This document shows, in pieces, positions 34,180 to 43,772 of a stretch of 64,000 nt of DNA; the stretch's first letter is position 1, and every line of letters begins with the position of its first letter. Made by a program: the position numbers and the translations under genes. The DNA lies in assembly GCF_000507245.1 (NCBI RefSeq), contig NC_023035.1:124001-188000 (forward strand). Reading direction: 5' to 3'. Source of the stretch: Salinispira pacifica. GTDB taxonomy: Bacteria; Spirochaetota; Spirochaetia; DSM-27196; Salinispiraceae. The notes beneath the pieces were generated by a model. That model was given only the letters and a program-made list of their open reading frames with translations, had not been told where the DNA came from and searched no databases.

Positions 34180-35658
34180 TTACATGCTCCGCTCTTCTTC
34201 GAACTTCTGTGAAAGCTTGGCATGAATTCGCATTAAATGATCCATTGTGGGGATATTAAACCGACTGATCACTGTTGGATCGATCTGTTCATATCCGTTG
34301 GTTTTCTCATCGATGTTTGCAAGGGCGTTAGCGAGATACACGGTATCCACAATCATCCGGTAGTTTTTGTCCGCACTGTGTGGGTCGTGATGAAAACGGA
34401 TGGCATCGATAAGAATTTCCGGAAAATTCCATTTCTCGGCTATCATGGCTCCGATTTCAGCATGATTCAGTCCGGCGGAAAAGTCTTCAAAAAGATGCGA
34501 AGGGATCCCTTTCTGGTTGGTAAAGTTTGCGATGTTTGAAATGAGATCCGGATGAACTGAACTGAAAACAATTTTTCCCATGTCGTGGAGAATGCCTCCC
34601 ACGTACACATCGTCCAGGATTTCCTTCTTTTTCAAAATGCTCCGGGCTATGGTATAGGCATAAAACGCCGTTCGGTAGGAGTGCATCCAGAGGCCCTTGG
34701 TCTCTTCGTTTCCTTCCCCGAGAGTCTTCTGTGCCCCGTAGGAGTACAGAAGGTTGCGCAGCCTTCTCAGCCCCACCAGTTTCACCGCTTCACTGATGTT
34801 GTCCACCCGTTTGGGAAGCATGAAAGCGGCGGAGTTCACCAGCTTGAGGAGGTCGGCGGTAAGTGAAGGGTCGGTGGCGATTTTCCTTGCAATATCGCTG
34901 AGTTCCACGTCGGGATCATTTATTTCCGCCTGAAGGGCTGCGATATTCTCGGGAAATTTCGGCAGACTGTCGATGTGTTCAATGAGTTTTGCGGATACTT
35001 CATTGATTTGTTCAAGCCTGAGTTCGCTCATGGGTATGGTGACACGGGCGATGGTCTCCCCGTCTTCGGTATCGATGTCGAAGGCGTCTTCATTCAATCC
35101 CAGCTTTTTCAGCATGAGCACAAGTATCACGATTCCCAGGCCCGCACCCTCACTGTCGTCCAGAACGGTGGCAAGGGCTTCTTCCATGCTGTTGAACGCC
35201 CGGCTTCGGGCGATTCTGTCGTACACCCGCATCTGTTCTTTTCGGGTCATCTCCGTATTATTGATAACGTAGATGTGCAGCTTATCTGCTTTCGAATGGA
35301 AAATGATCTTTACGTATAATCCGCGATCCTTCTGAAGTTTCAGATAGTGCTGAATATTGTCCAGGGTGGTTTGTTTGAAGTTCTCCATCCCCTTCCCATA
35401 GTCGTCTTCACTGCTGATATCCAGCTCCAGTTCCTGAAAATATACACGCTTGGTATTGGCCTTTTTGGCATTCACCGCCAGCTCCCGCAGGCAGTAAAAT
35501 AAGGAGTCTTTAAGTGATTCCTGTCCCATTTCCAGAAGGAAAACTTCAAGAATTTCCTCAAGCTGCAACTCGGTCTCGTTGGGAAGGGTAAAGGTCTTTA
35601 CGGTAAGGGGTACGGAGCTGCGGGCCGCTTTCCGGACTTTTTCAGCATCGATCTTCAT
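34180..35658 (-). CDS. HATPase-like plus HDOD domain signalling protein
   Basis: A cytoplasmic protein of 492 residues. Residues about 25-210 resemble a GHKL ATPase: the N box reads RELAVNAKKAN (residues 58-68) and the G box reads SEGAGLGIVILVL (169-181). Residues about 225-430 form an HDOD domain (LPKFPENIAAL, then an HD-like LHDMGK at 357-362 and HAEIGAM). HDOD proteins act in signalling, often with cyclic di-GMP or two-component systems; the fusion with a histidine-kinase-like ATPase domain but no phospho-acceptor His is unusual. I start at MKIDAEK; a TTG seven codons earlier is possible. Confidence 0.85.
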   Translation of the reverse strand: MKIDAEKVRKAARSSVPLTVKTFTLPNETELQLEEILEVFLLEMGQESLKDSLFYCLRELAVNAKKANTKRVYFQELELDISSEDDYGKGMENFKQTTLDNIQHYLKLQKDRGLYVKIIFHSKADKLHIYVINNTEMTRKEQMRVYDRIARSRAFNSMEEALATVLDDSEGAGLGIVILVLMLKKLGLNEDAFDIDTEDGETIARVTIPMSELRLEQINEVSAKLIEHIDSLPKFPENIAALQAEINDPDVELSDIARKIATDPSLTADLLKLVNSAAFMLPKRVDNISEAVKLVGLRRLRNLLYSYGAQKTLGEGNEETKGLWMHSYRTAFYAYTIARSILKKKEILDDVYVGGILHDMGKIVFSSVHPDLISNIANFTNQKGIPSHLFEDFSAGLNHAEIGAMIAEKWNFPEILIDAIRFHHDPHSADKNYRMIVDTVYLANALANIDEKTNGYEQIDPTVISRFNIPTMDHLMRIHAKLSQKFEEERSM

Positions 35659-35898
35659 AGTATGTGTCCCGTGATTCAAACATTTTATCTATCGTATCCG
35701 GCATTATGCAGCCGGGTACTGCTTCTTAACATTCACCCAACCCTCAACCGAAAGCAGGTGTCTATATACTATTATAATTCCTATCTCATCATATGCAATT
35801 CTCTATTTATATTCAATATTTATAATTTATACATAAAGGGACAAAAAATACTGATTTCGCCAGTGAGCCCCCTTGAAACAGCAACTGAATGCCGGGCC
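35659..35898. other. AT-rich intergenic stretch between two minus-strand genes
   Basis: 240 bases without a gene. Its centre (35757-35856) is strikingly AT-rich for this genome and probably contains promoters of the HDOD gene, but no single -35/-10 pair stands out. I see no repeat or terminator. Confidence 0.6.
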
Positions 35899-38412
35899 TT
35901 ACCCGGGATGTTTTCCCCGGTCATCAGGTTCGGTCTCATCGGAGCCATCTCCGTGATCCTTCATGATATCCGCCATTTCCCTGAGCCTCCGTTCCACCCG
36001 GAAATTGAGTGAGTCTTCAGGGAAGCTGCCGTTCTCTGTTCGTTCTCCGGCGGTCATGCCGCTGAGGATCTCCATTCCCTGATCGATGGTGCTGGTCGCC
36101 CAGATATGAAACATGCCGTTTTCAATCGCCCGGCTCACATCCCGGTTCAGAATGAGGCTTTCGGTATTCTGAATGGGGATAATAACACCCTGCTCTCCGC
36201 TGAGACCCATCTGCCGGCACACTTCGAAGAAGCCTTCAATTTTCTCTATAACCCCTCCCACCGGCTGGATCTCTCCCATCTGGTTCACCGAGCCGGTGAC
36301 CGCAACGTCCTGCCGGAGGGGAATGCTGCCGATGGCCGACAGCAAAGCGAAAATCTCGCTGGAGCTTGCACTGTCACCCTCAACTTCCACATAGCTCTGT
36401 TCAAAGGCAATGCGTGCAGTAATGGAGAGGGGAAAGTCCCGGGCATAGCGTGCGTGAATATAGGATTCCACGATATATGAACCTTTGTCGTGGATCTCTC
36501 CGCTGAGCCCGGCCTCCCGCTCAACGTTGATCAGTCCGTCATTTCCCGGCACCGCCTGGGCACTGATTACTGTAGGGCGGCCGAAGCTGTAGTATCCCCG
36601 GTCAAGCACCGCGAGTCCGTTCACCCGGCCCACCTCGTTTCCCTTGATTCGGATGAGCAGTTCGCCGCTGCGGATCTGCTCGTCTATTTTTTCCTCGGGA
36701 AGGTTGAGAAGAAAGGCCCGTTCTTTCAGCGCCCGTTCTATGGCCTCCCGGTCGATTTCCTGTTTGCCTTCAACTCCTGCCCAGTAATCCGCTTCCCTGA
36801 GAATATCTGCCACAAGGCTGAACTGGGTTGAAAGCTGATCCCGGAATTCCGCCAGCCGGACCCCGTACTCAAGAACTGCGGCTATGCCGCTTCTGGAAGC
36901 ACTTCGGAGATTCTCATCCCTGGTAATGAGCCGGATGAAATTAATGTACTCGCCTGTGGTCCGGCGGTTCCGGGGCATTACGTAATCAAATTCTGCAGGC
37001 ACCTTGAACAGCTTCTGGAAGTCTTCATCCTGCAGATAGAGGGCGTCGTAGAGGCTCTCCTTGCCCATAACCACCACTTTCAGGTTCACCTTCACCGGAT
37101 CGGGTTTAATATAACCGTGGGAGGGGCTCCCCGGAGAACTGGGATTGCGGATTTCCGTTGATCCGTTTTGGAGAACTCGCTTGAGATGAAGATAGGCTTC
37201 CTCTTCCATGAGAATATCTTCGGCCTTCAGCACAAGATATCCGCCGCTTGCCCTGAGAATCGAGCCGGGCCGAAGGTGAAGAAATCCGTAGGTGGGTTCG
37301 CCGCCGCTTCCTGAATCCGACGGAATATCGATGCTGCCGAACAGCCGGGCGTAGTCAGGCGCGGTTTCCTCGATTACCGGCGGCCCGTGGGTGCTTCCGT
37401 GGTCGATGAGGATGTTCGCATCGTAGCGGGTCAGGGGCTCGGGGAGGGGCTGGGTTGAAAGTTCGGGTTCGCCCTCGAAGGCTTCCTCGTTACTTTCATT
37501 GATAATCACTGAAATTCTCTGAAGCAGGTCACTTCCCAGACTGTCCAGATAGTCGGCAATCCGTTCGCGTTCATGGGGTTTCAGAGGGGATTCCGGTGAG
37601 CAGAATTCCTTCTTCAGTCTGCTCACCCCCTCCTTCACATCCGGAGACATGGTTTCCACATGAAGGGCGTCCAGTTCGCTGCTGATCTTCACCCGTGAGT
37701 TTCTGATGCGGCTGAGCACCTGTTTAAGCTCATCCATGTACTGGAAATACTTTTCCCGTAATTCCTTGTAGTCCTTCGGGCTGAGGCTTCCCCGGCTGAC
37801 CCGTTTCTGCAGCTCGTCGAAATCCGAAGGCTCATCGTCGATCATGGGGGCAAGGTCCGCCCGTTCCTGGTCGTCCTCTTCAATCTGGACAATTTTAAAA
37901 CCTTCCTGCTCCACCCGGTCTTCAAAATCGAAGAGCATCTGATTTTCTTCAGATTCGGTGCGCAGCATGATCTGATCCCTGGCTTCCTTGAATCCGCTGC
38001 GGTTCTTGATGGTCAGTCCCAGCTCCCGGATCGAGAGTACAAATCTCCGGAGCAGCTTCTTGAAGCGCTTTCCCTGGCCTGCGGGCAGATAAAGCACCCT
38101 GGGACTGTCCTGCTGAATCATATTGTGAACAAATAGAATGTCTCTGAGCAATTCGGGTTTCAGTTTCTGAGCGGCAAGAATATGGTTGACAGCGGTTCGT
38201 TTTCCCGTACCCGCTGCGCCGCTGGCAAAAATGTTATATCCCTTGGAGGATATGGATATTGCCATCTGAAGGGCCTGAATGGCCCGTTCCTGTCCGATTA
38301 TTCCAAAGCTGGCCTGATCCCTGGGCTCCACGTTCAACTCTTCTTCGGGGATGGAGAAAAGTACCCTTGAGGCTTCCAGGCGGCAGGTCAGAGATGCATG
38401 GGAAGTATTCAT
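35899..38412 (-). CDS. Lon-like ATP-dependent protease (LonB/YcbZ type)
   Basis: An 837-residue AAA+ protease. The N-terminal Walker A is GAAGTGKRT (residues 65-73), and a long coiled-coil insert (about 150-300) divides the ATPase module. The C-terminal Lon peptidase domain keeps the Ser/Lys pair, Ser in EGDSASSSEI near residue 680 and Lys in GGVIEKIEGFF some 40 residues later. The form resembles the E. coli YcbZ/LonC group rather than Lon itself, as the Lon substrate-binding N-domain is absent. It should degrade misfolded or regulatory proteins in the cytoplasm. It stands alone, upstream of the HDOD gene. Confidence 0.93.
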   Translation of the reverse strand: MNTSHASLTCRLEASRVLFSIPEEELNVEPRDQASFGIIGQERAIQALQMAISISSKGYNIFASGAAGTGKRTAVNHILAAQKLKPELLRDILFVHNMIQQDSPRVLYLPAGQGKRFKKLLRRFVLSIRELGLTIKNRSGFKEARDQIMLRTESEENQMLFDFEDRVEQEGFKIVQIEEDDQERADLAPMIDDEPSDFDELQKRVSRGSLSPKDYKELREKYFQYMDELKQVLSRIRNSRVKISSELDALHVETMSPDVKEGVSRLKKEFCSPESPLKPHERERIADYLDSLGSDLLQRISVIINESNEEAFEGEPELSTQPLPEPLTRYDANILIDHGSTHGPPVIEETAPDYARLFGSIDIPSDSGSGGEPTYGFLHLRPGSILRASGGYLVLKAEDILMEEEAYLHLKRVLQNGSTEIRNPSSPGSPSHGYIKPDPVKVNLKVVVMGKESLYDALYLQDEDFQKLFKVPAEFDYVMPRNRRTTGEYINFIRLITRDENLRSASRSGIAAVLEYGVRLAEFRDQLSTQFSLVADILREADYWAGVEGKQEIDREAIERALKERAFLLNLPEEKIDEQIRSGELLIRIKGNEVGRVNGLAVLDRGYYSFGRPTVISAQAVPGNDGLINVEREAGLSGEIHDKGSYIVESYIHARYARDFPLSITARIAFEQSYVEVEGDSASSSEIFALLSAIGSIPLRQDVAVTGSVNQMGEIQPVGGVIEKIEGFFEVCRQMGLSGEQGVIIPIQNTESLILNRDVSRAIENGMFHIWATSTIDQGMEILSGMTAGERTENGSFPEDSLNFRVERRLREMADIMKDHGDGSDETEPDDRGKHPG

Positions 38413-38535
38413 GTACGTATCCGTCCAATGGCAGCTTGAAAACTGCCGGTTGTATAATCAGTATAGAGGCGGGACAAATCTCTGTCCAACTTCGGATGCC
38501 GCATGATAATCTACTGATATGAGGAGCAGTATACT

Positions 38536-39309
38536 ATGAATATTTCTCAACTAGACAGATGGTTGAAGGAAGAACTTAACATGGAGCAGTTCTCCCGCAT
38601 CGATAACAGTAAAAACGGTCTGCAGGTTTCCCGGCGTGAGCAGAAGATATCCACGGCCGCATTCGCCGTGGATGCAAGCCTGGAGACATTTCGGCGCTGT
38701 GAAGATATAGGAGCGGATATTCTGATTGTGCATCACGGCCTGTTCTGGGGAAGAGAAGAACTTCTTACCGGTTACCACTACGAGCGGATCAGGTTTCTCA
38801 TGGAGCATGATATCGCCCTCTATGCAATTCACCTTCCCCTGGACGCCCATCCGTCACTGGGAAACAATGCAGGAATTGCCGCAAGTCTGGGGCTGAGTGA
38901 TGTGAAACCCTTCGGCCTTCACAAGGGCATACCCATCGGCATGGCTGGACGTCTGGACCGCCCAATGGAACTGTTTGCCATTCAGCAGAAGCTGTTCGGT
39001 TTCGATGGAAATGTAATCGCAAGCCTGCCTTTCGGTCCCGACGAAATCAGCTCGGTGGCAATTGTTTCAGGCGGAGCGGCGTTTGATGTGGATGAAGCCA
39101 TCGAAAAGGGGTACGATTTGTTCATTACCGGTGATGCCTCCCACACCATTTATCATCGTTGTCTGGAGGCGGGGATTAATGTTATATTCGCCGGACATTA
39201 TTTAACAGAGGTCTGGGGTGTCAAGCTTCTCATGGAACATCTGCTCAAAGGGCCCGGCAGCGAAGCGGGAATCCACGCAGAATTCATAGATGTACCTACG
39301 GGTCTTTAA
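38536..39309 (+). CDS. Nif3-like dinuclear metal centre protein
   Basis: A 257-residue member of the Nif3/DUF34 family, which form hexameric rings with two metal ions per subunit. Metal ligands are visible: HH in IVHHGLFW, D in HLPLDAHPSLGNN, and H/E in FAGHYLTEVWG. The family has been linked to GTP cyclohydrolase-like fold and cofactor repair, but its function is unsettled. It is the first gene of a tight operon with lspA, a small membrane protein and an alpha-amylase. GGAGCAG lies eight bases ahead. Confidence 0.93.
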   Translation: MNISQLDRWLKEELNMEQFSRIDNSKNGLQVSRREQKISTAAFAVDASLETFRRCEDIGADILIVHHGLFWGREELLTGYHYERIRFLMEHDIALYAIHLPLDAHPSLGNNAGIAASLGLSDVKPFGLHKGIPIGMAGRLDRPMELFAIQQKLFGFDGNVIASLPFGPDEISSVAIVSGGAAFDVDEAIEKGYDLFITGDASHTIYHRCLEAGINVIFAGHYLTEVWGVKLLMEHLLKGPGSEAGIHAEFIDVPTGL

Positions 39310-39321
39310 ACGGGACAGGAA

Positions 39322-39936
39322 ATGAAAGAAAAAACATATCACCTCAAACCGCTGATTCTCACCGCGGTCATAGTGCTCCTCGATCAGCTAACCAAGCTGA
39401 TTATTGTGAGGACCATCCCTCTGAATACCATTGGTTCGTCTCATTTGGACGGATTTTTCCGGATAATCCATGTGAGGAATCTGGGTGCAGCCTTCAGTCT
39501 TGGAGATTCGTTTGCACCGGTATTTCGAATTATTCTGATGATAATCATTCCATCCATCGTGATTATCGGCGTACTGGTTTTTCTGATCCGGTCCCGGGAG
39601 ATCAGCAATTTCCAGCGATGGCTTCTGGCCGGGATTGCCGGAGGCGGCATAGGAAATGTGTTCTTCGACAGGATATTTCGTCCTCTGGGGGTTGTGGATT
39701 TTCTGGACTTCAAATTTTACGGATTGTTCGGACTGGATCGATGGCCCACGTTCAATATTGCGGATATGTCCACAGTAATCAGCGGCGTTCTGCTGATGAT
39801 CACCCTGGTATTTGCAGGCGAACATATTTCGGGAACCACGACGGGAGAACAGAACGCCGGGGAACCAACATCCGGGGTACAGAATACCGGAGAACAGAAC
39901 GTGATCGATACCGAGAATGAAAACCGGGAGGTTTAA
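39322..39936 (+). CDS. lspA: Lipoprotein signal peptidase II
   Basis: An inner-membrane aspartic protease of 204 residues that removes the signal peptide from prolipoproteins. It has four spans and the catalytic pair D126 in GVVDFLDF and D148 in FNIADMST; NLGAAFS and GGGIGNVFFDR are the other conserved blocks. It would process the many lipoproteins of the window. The last 35 residues form an unusual polar tail of repeated GEQN/GVQN units, not found in standard LspA. It starts 12 bases after the nif3-like gene. Confidence 0.96.
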   Translation: MKEKTYHLKPLILTAVIVLLDQLTKLIIVRTIPLNTIGSSHLDGFFRIIHVRNLGAAFSLGDSFAPVFRIILMIIIPSIVIIGVLVFLIRSREISNFQRWLLAGIAGGGIGNVFFDRIFRPLGVVDFLDFKFYGLFGLDRWPTFNIADMSTVISGVLLMITLVFAGEHISGTTTGEQNAGEPTSGVQNTGEQNVIDTENENREV

Positions 39937-39937
39937 C

Positions 39938-40306
39938 ATGACAGATAATGAACATGACGGAAACAGCCGGGAAGGTGTTGAATCCGGCTCAGCCCACAGC
40001 GGGAACGAGAAATCCGGACGCAAAATGAACAAGAAACTGAATTCGGTGCTGTTTATTCTGGGTGCAACGGTGATGAATGTGGGCATAATGATTGCCATGC
40101 TGCTGCTGCTGGCAACCCTCTACGCCCGCTTCCTCTCCGGGGTATTCGGCCAGGGCGGTGCACAGGTGGCTCTGATTGTGATTTTCTTTGTTTCCGTTGC
40201 ATCCTCTTATCTGTTTTATCATCTGTTTATTAAATGGCTTTCCAAAAAAGTGGACATGGATAAATATTTCGATCCGATTTTCAGAATAGGAGCCCGAAAG
40301 AGATGA
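39938..40306 (+). CDS. Small membrane protein in the lspA operon, unknown
   Basis: A protein of 122 residues with an acidic, polar N-terminus (about 1-35), two transmembrane helices (about 40-65 and 70-95), and a basic C-terminus. It starts one base after the lspA stop with GGGAGG ahead and overlaps the next gene by four bases (ATGA), so it is cotranscribed. I do not recognise a family. The position between lspA and an exported alpha-amylase suggests a cell-envelope role, but that is an inference. Confidence 0.78.
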   Translation: MTDNEHDGNSREGVESGSAHSGNEKSGRKMNKKLNSVLFILGATVMNVGIMIAMLLLLATLYARFLSGVFGQGGAQVALIVIFFVSVASSYLFYHLFIKWLSKKVDMDKYFDPIFRIGARKR

Positions 40307-41775
40307 CGTTTTCTGTTTCATGGAACATGGCCCGGAAAGCTTTGCTTCTGCTGCTCATTCTATCTGCATCAGTTTTTAATCTGTGGGGCCAGTTCGGACC
40401 CGAGGACTCGGTCTATTTCCTGTTTACCGACCGCTTTTATGACGGTGATGAGAGCAATAACTATACGGTGAACATCAGAAATCTGAAGGGGTACCATGGA
40501 GGGGATTTTGCCGGACTGACGGAGAAGCTCCCGTACATAGCCGGGATGGGCTTCAGCGCAATCTGGATATCTTCCGTGGTGGATAACCAGGCCGGAGGAT
40601 ACCACGGTTACTGGGCACAGGATTATTACCGGGTTGAAGAACATTTCGGTGATATGGAAAGTCTGAAAACCATGGTTGACCGGGCTCACGAGCTGGGTAT
40701 TAAGGTGATCCTGGATCTGGCCATAAATCACACCGGGATTCAGCACGATTTTTTCGGGGATCCTGCATACCAGGACTGGTTTCATCCCCGGCAGGATATT
40801 GATGATTACTCCGATCAGTATCAGGTGGAAAACCATTGGCTTCAGAATCTTCCGGATCTGAATCATGAGAACCCCGAGGTGCGTCAGTACCTTATAGATA
40901 TGTCCATCTGGTGGATTGAGCAGACCGGCATTGACGGATACCGCCTGGATGCCCTGAGGCATGTTCCTGCGGATTTCTGGAGGGAATACTCCGCCGCCGT
41001 CAAGGAGCAGTTTCCGGATTTCTACCTTATCGGCGAGGTGTTTGACGGCAACCCCGCCAACCTGGGCAAATATCAGAATGCGGGAATCGACGGACTTCTG
41101 GATTTCCCCGCATATTTTGCAATTCAGGATATGGTGCGTAACGGCGAACCCGCCACCCGTTTTGCCCAGTCTGTCATCAATTCCAAACGGAACTATCCCC
41201 ATGAAGAGCTTATGGGAACCTTTATAGACAACCATGATGTGCGACGCTTCGTGAACCAGGTGTACCGGAACAGAGAGGAGAAGCTCGCCCAGTCCCTCAT
41301 GTTTCTGTTCAGCTACACGGGCATACCAATTATGTATTACGGCACGGAAATTCCCATGGACGGCGGTTCCGAACATTCGGGCAGGAGTCTCATGGCCTGG
41401 GACGAACCCGCCCTCTACAAAGATCTTGTGACATCTTTGAATGAACTGCGAAGTCTCCATCCTGCTCTCAGCAGCGGCGAATTCACCATTGTGGACCGGA
41501 GTATGAGCCGCTTTGTGTATGCCCGCCACGATGCGGATGATGTTTTTCTCACAATTCTGAATAATGGCGATGAAGAGCGTTTTTCCATTGAACTTCCCGA
41601 CGAATTGAGGCGGGATTTCCGATGGGCCCGCAGCATGGTTCTGGATTCAGCCGGCGAACCCCTGGCGCCGGGTGTTCCGGAGCTGGAGAGCATCCGGATT
41701 CGTCGGGGCCGCTTGAGGATGGAACTTCCCGCCTATACGGGGGTGGTTTTGAAACTCAGCAGGGAAAGAGAGTAA
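40303..41775 (+). CDS. Exported GH13 alpha-amylase-like enzyme
   Basis: A 490-residue GH13 hydrolase. The N-terminal signal (about residues 9-30, ending FNLWGQ) has no lipobox, so it is exported rather than lipid-anchored. The barrel begins at DSVYFLFTDRFYDGD. Catalytic residues are nucleophile D216 in GYRLD, acid/base E245 in LIGEVF and D312 in IDNHD. It resembles small bacterial alpha-amylases and cyclomaltodextrinase-like proteins that lack extra domains. Its ATG overlaps the preceding stop by four bases. Likely role is periplasmic or external cleavage of starch or maltodextrin. Confidence 0.9.
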   Translation: MTFSVSWNMARKALLLLLILSASVFNLWGQFGPEDSVYFLFTDRFYDGDESNNYTVNIRNLKGYHGGDFAGLTEKLPYIAGMGFSAIWISSVVDNQAGGYHGYWAQDYYRVEEHFGDMESLKTMVDRAHELGIKVILDLAINHTGIQHDFFGDPAYQDWFHPRQDIDDYSDQYQVENHWLQNLPDLNHENPEVRQYLIDMSIWWIEQTGIDGYRLDALRHVPADFWREYSAAVKEQFPDFYLIGEVFDGNPANLGKYQNAGIDGLLDFPAYFAIQDMVRNGEPATRFAQSVINSKRNYPHEELMGTFIDNHDVRRFVNQVYRNREEKLAQSLMFLFSYTGIPIMYYGTEIPMDGGSEHSGRSLMAWDEPALYKDLVTSLNELRSLHPALSSGEFTIVDRSMSRFVYARHDADDVFLTILNNGDEERFSIELPDELRRDFRWARSMVLDSAGEPLAPGVPELESIRIRRGRLRMELPAYTGVVLKLSRERE

Positions 41776-41848
41776 AAAAAGACCGGTACGCGCCGCACCT
41801 ACATGCAACGTACAGGCCTTGAACATGTAACGCACAGGCTGTGAAGGA

Positions 41849-43570
41849 TCAGTACCCGTCGGATATGGCCCGGTTCTGGTCCTTTTTATACAGTTCATTG
41901 TAAACAAATCCCCGGTTTTTCAATTTATCCTTCACATTTTGGGGGAAGGGAACGTAACGCCAGAAAATCGAGCGGACATCCCGTTCCATTTTCTGGGTAC
42001 CTTCTGATTCCTTGGTAATCCAGAGAATGTAATCCTGAATGAAGGCATCCTTTACATCCCCTTTTCTCTTCTTGTCGGAAAAATCCTGATAATACCAGCC
42101 GGTGAGTCCTTCCTCCATCCAGTAATGCTGGGCTTTTTCTTTGGCCACCTGCCATCGCAGATCACCCAGGGCGGAGATCACCGCCACCCTCAGATCCTTG
42201 GGGAATACCGGGATTGCAAGCCTTCCCCGGCTGGTTGCCCGGTTATGCCGTTCGAAAGGCTCCCAGCAGATCCCCGTGTCCCCGTAACAGGGAATCAGGA
42301 TGATATTCGGCACAATTCTATTGGTCTGCTGCTTGAATGTCCGCTTAAACACGTCGGGATCCAGGGCTTCCACCTCGGCAAGGGTGTTCACCACATTTTC
42401 CTTGGTTCCGATATCCCGGATATTGGGAATGAAGTATTGTTTCAGCAGCATGGGAAAGTGGTTGCCCTGTCTGCCCACACACAGCTTGGCCATCTGGCGG
42501 ACGGTGTTCATCTCTTCCCCCACGGCCTGGGTATCCGCAGCCGCATCATCGTCCTGATCGTTTTCTTCCCTGCGGAGTTTTTCCAGCTGATCGCTAACGC
42601 TGTCCAGCTCCTTGTAGGCGGTGCTGAGCTGGCGGTTGAGATTATTAAGGCGTCGGATGTTTGAATTCAGTTCACTGAGACCGTTTTTCTGGGCATCGTC
42701 ATAAGGAGCAGGAAGATTGTCGTAGCGGTTCATGGGCTGATGCCGAAGCAGGAGTTCAACCTGCTCCTTCATGATCCGCTCCTGAGTCTGCATTTCACTC
42801 ACATAGTTCTTCACTACCTGAATCTGAGCGTCGTAGCGTCCTCTGGCCTTATCCAGCATGGCCGAGACTTTCGCTCCCTTGTTTTTGGAGGGCATTTTCG
42901 TTTCATCGGTTGCCGATGCGCTCACCCTTCCGAAGGCCACCGCTTTCAGCCACTCATCGGCGTAATACACCGGTTCGTCGCAGCTGGTTTTATAGGGAAT
43001 TCTGCTGATCAGCATCCGCTGTTCGGCGGAGATTGCCGTGGGCAGAAGTATGCCGAAACGCAGAAGAAGAATCTTGGGTACCGGTAGTTTGCGGGTCACC
43101 TTGGATGCAACGGAAGCGGCGAAGTCCCAATATGCAGGCGTCAGCCTTCCCCTGTGCATGGTTCTGTCCTGGGGATCATCGGCTTTGAGAAAATTGCCCA
43201 GCATGCTGTGTACATGCTTTGCGCTCTCACCTTCACCGTTAAGAAGGATCTTGTAATAATTCTTATTCTTGAAAATGGGCTGGGGCTTATCGGTGAGAAG
43301 TTTTTCAAAGGTTGAAAATTTTTCATCTTCCACCTGATCCAGAGCAGAACTGAAATCCGGTGCGGCGCTCATTTCCACCGGCCGCTCTTCATCGAAGAGG
43401 TCAGAGAAATCAGGGGGAGCCTGGGAATCACCGGTTTCATTGCTCCCGGCGGGGTGTTCCTTTGCCTCCAGAAGCTGGGAGTCCTCGTCATCTCCGAACG
43501 TGATGGTAGCTTCTTCGCTTTCCACCAATCCTGCAAAAATGTTTTCAGTGTCAGAGTTTTGATCAGCCAT
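41849..43570 (-). CDS. Large coiled-coil protein of unknown function
   Basis: A 573-residue soluble protein. The first 100 residues are acidic and low in order. Residues about 100-215 form a folded, conserved-looking region with many aromatic and basic residues. A coiled coil follows (about 225-345) and a second globular part (about 360-570) rich in Trp, including RLAIPVFPKDLRVAVISALGDLRWQ. No signal peptide or transmembrane span is visible, and I recognise no family. It could be a spirochaete-specific cytoskeletal or signalling protein. It lies just downstream of tRNA-Ala. Confidence 0.8.
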   Translation of the reverse strand: MADQNSDTENIFAGLVESEEATITFGDDEDSQLLEAKEHPAGSNETGDSQAPPDFSDLFDEERPVEMSAAPDFSSALDQVEDEKFSTFEKLLTDKPQPIFKNKNYYKILLNGEGESAKHVHSMLGNFLKADDPQDRTMHRGRLTPAYWDFAASVASKVTRKLPVPKILLLRFGILLPTAISAEQRMLISRIPYKTSCDEPVYYADEWLKAVAFGRVSASATDETKMPSKNKGAKVSAMLDKARGRYDAQIQVVKNYVSEMQTQERIMKEQVELLLRHQPMNRYDNLPAPYDDAQKNGLSELNSNIRRLNNLNRQLSTAYKELDSVSDQLEKLRREENDQDDDAAADTQAVGEEMNTVRQMAKLCVGRQGNHFPMLLKQYFIPNIRDIGTKENVVNTLAEVEALDPDVFKRTFKQQTNRIVPNIILIPCYGDTGICWEPFERHNRATSRGRLAIPVFPKDLRVAVISALGDLRWQVAKEKAQHYWMEEGLTGWYYQDFSDKKRKGDVKDAFIQDYILWITKESEGTQKMERDVRSIFWRYVPFPQNVKDKLKNRGFVYNELYKKDQNRAISDGY

Positions 43571-43685
43571 AGTTCTTCACTCCAGTATATCTGAGAAGTT
43601 CGGGAAAAGCCATGCACTGGTATTATGAAATTCAGTCAGAATTATATTGAAATATGAATTATATGTTGGGCGGGAAAGAAAAAAA

Positions 43686-43759
43686 TGGAGGTGACGGGAC
43701 TCGAACCCGTGACCCCTAGCATGCCATGCTAGTGCTCTAGCCAACTGAGCTACACCCCC
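43686..43759 (-). tRNA. tRNA-Ala (anticodon GGC)
   Basis: A full cloverleaf. The acceptor GGGGGTG pairs with CACCTCC and contains the G3-U70 pair that marks alanine tRNAs, followed by discriminator A. The D arm AGCTCAGTTGGCTAGAGC, anticodon stem CTAGC with loop ATGGCAT, and T arm CGGGTTCGAGTCCCG are standard. The loop gives anticodon GGC. The CCA end is not encoded, as T residues follow, so it must be added enzymatically. Confidence 0.98.
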
Positions 43760-43772
43760 GGAAGAGGCTCCT

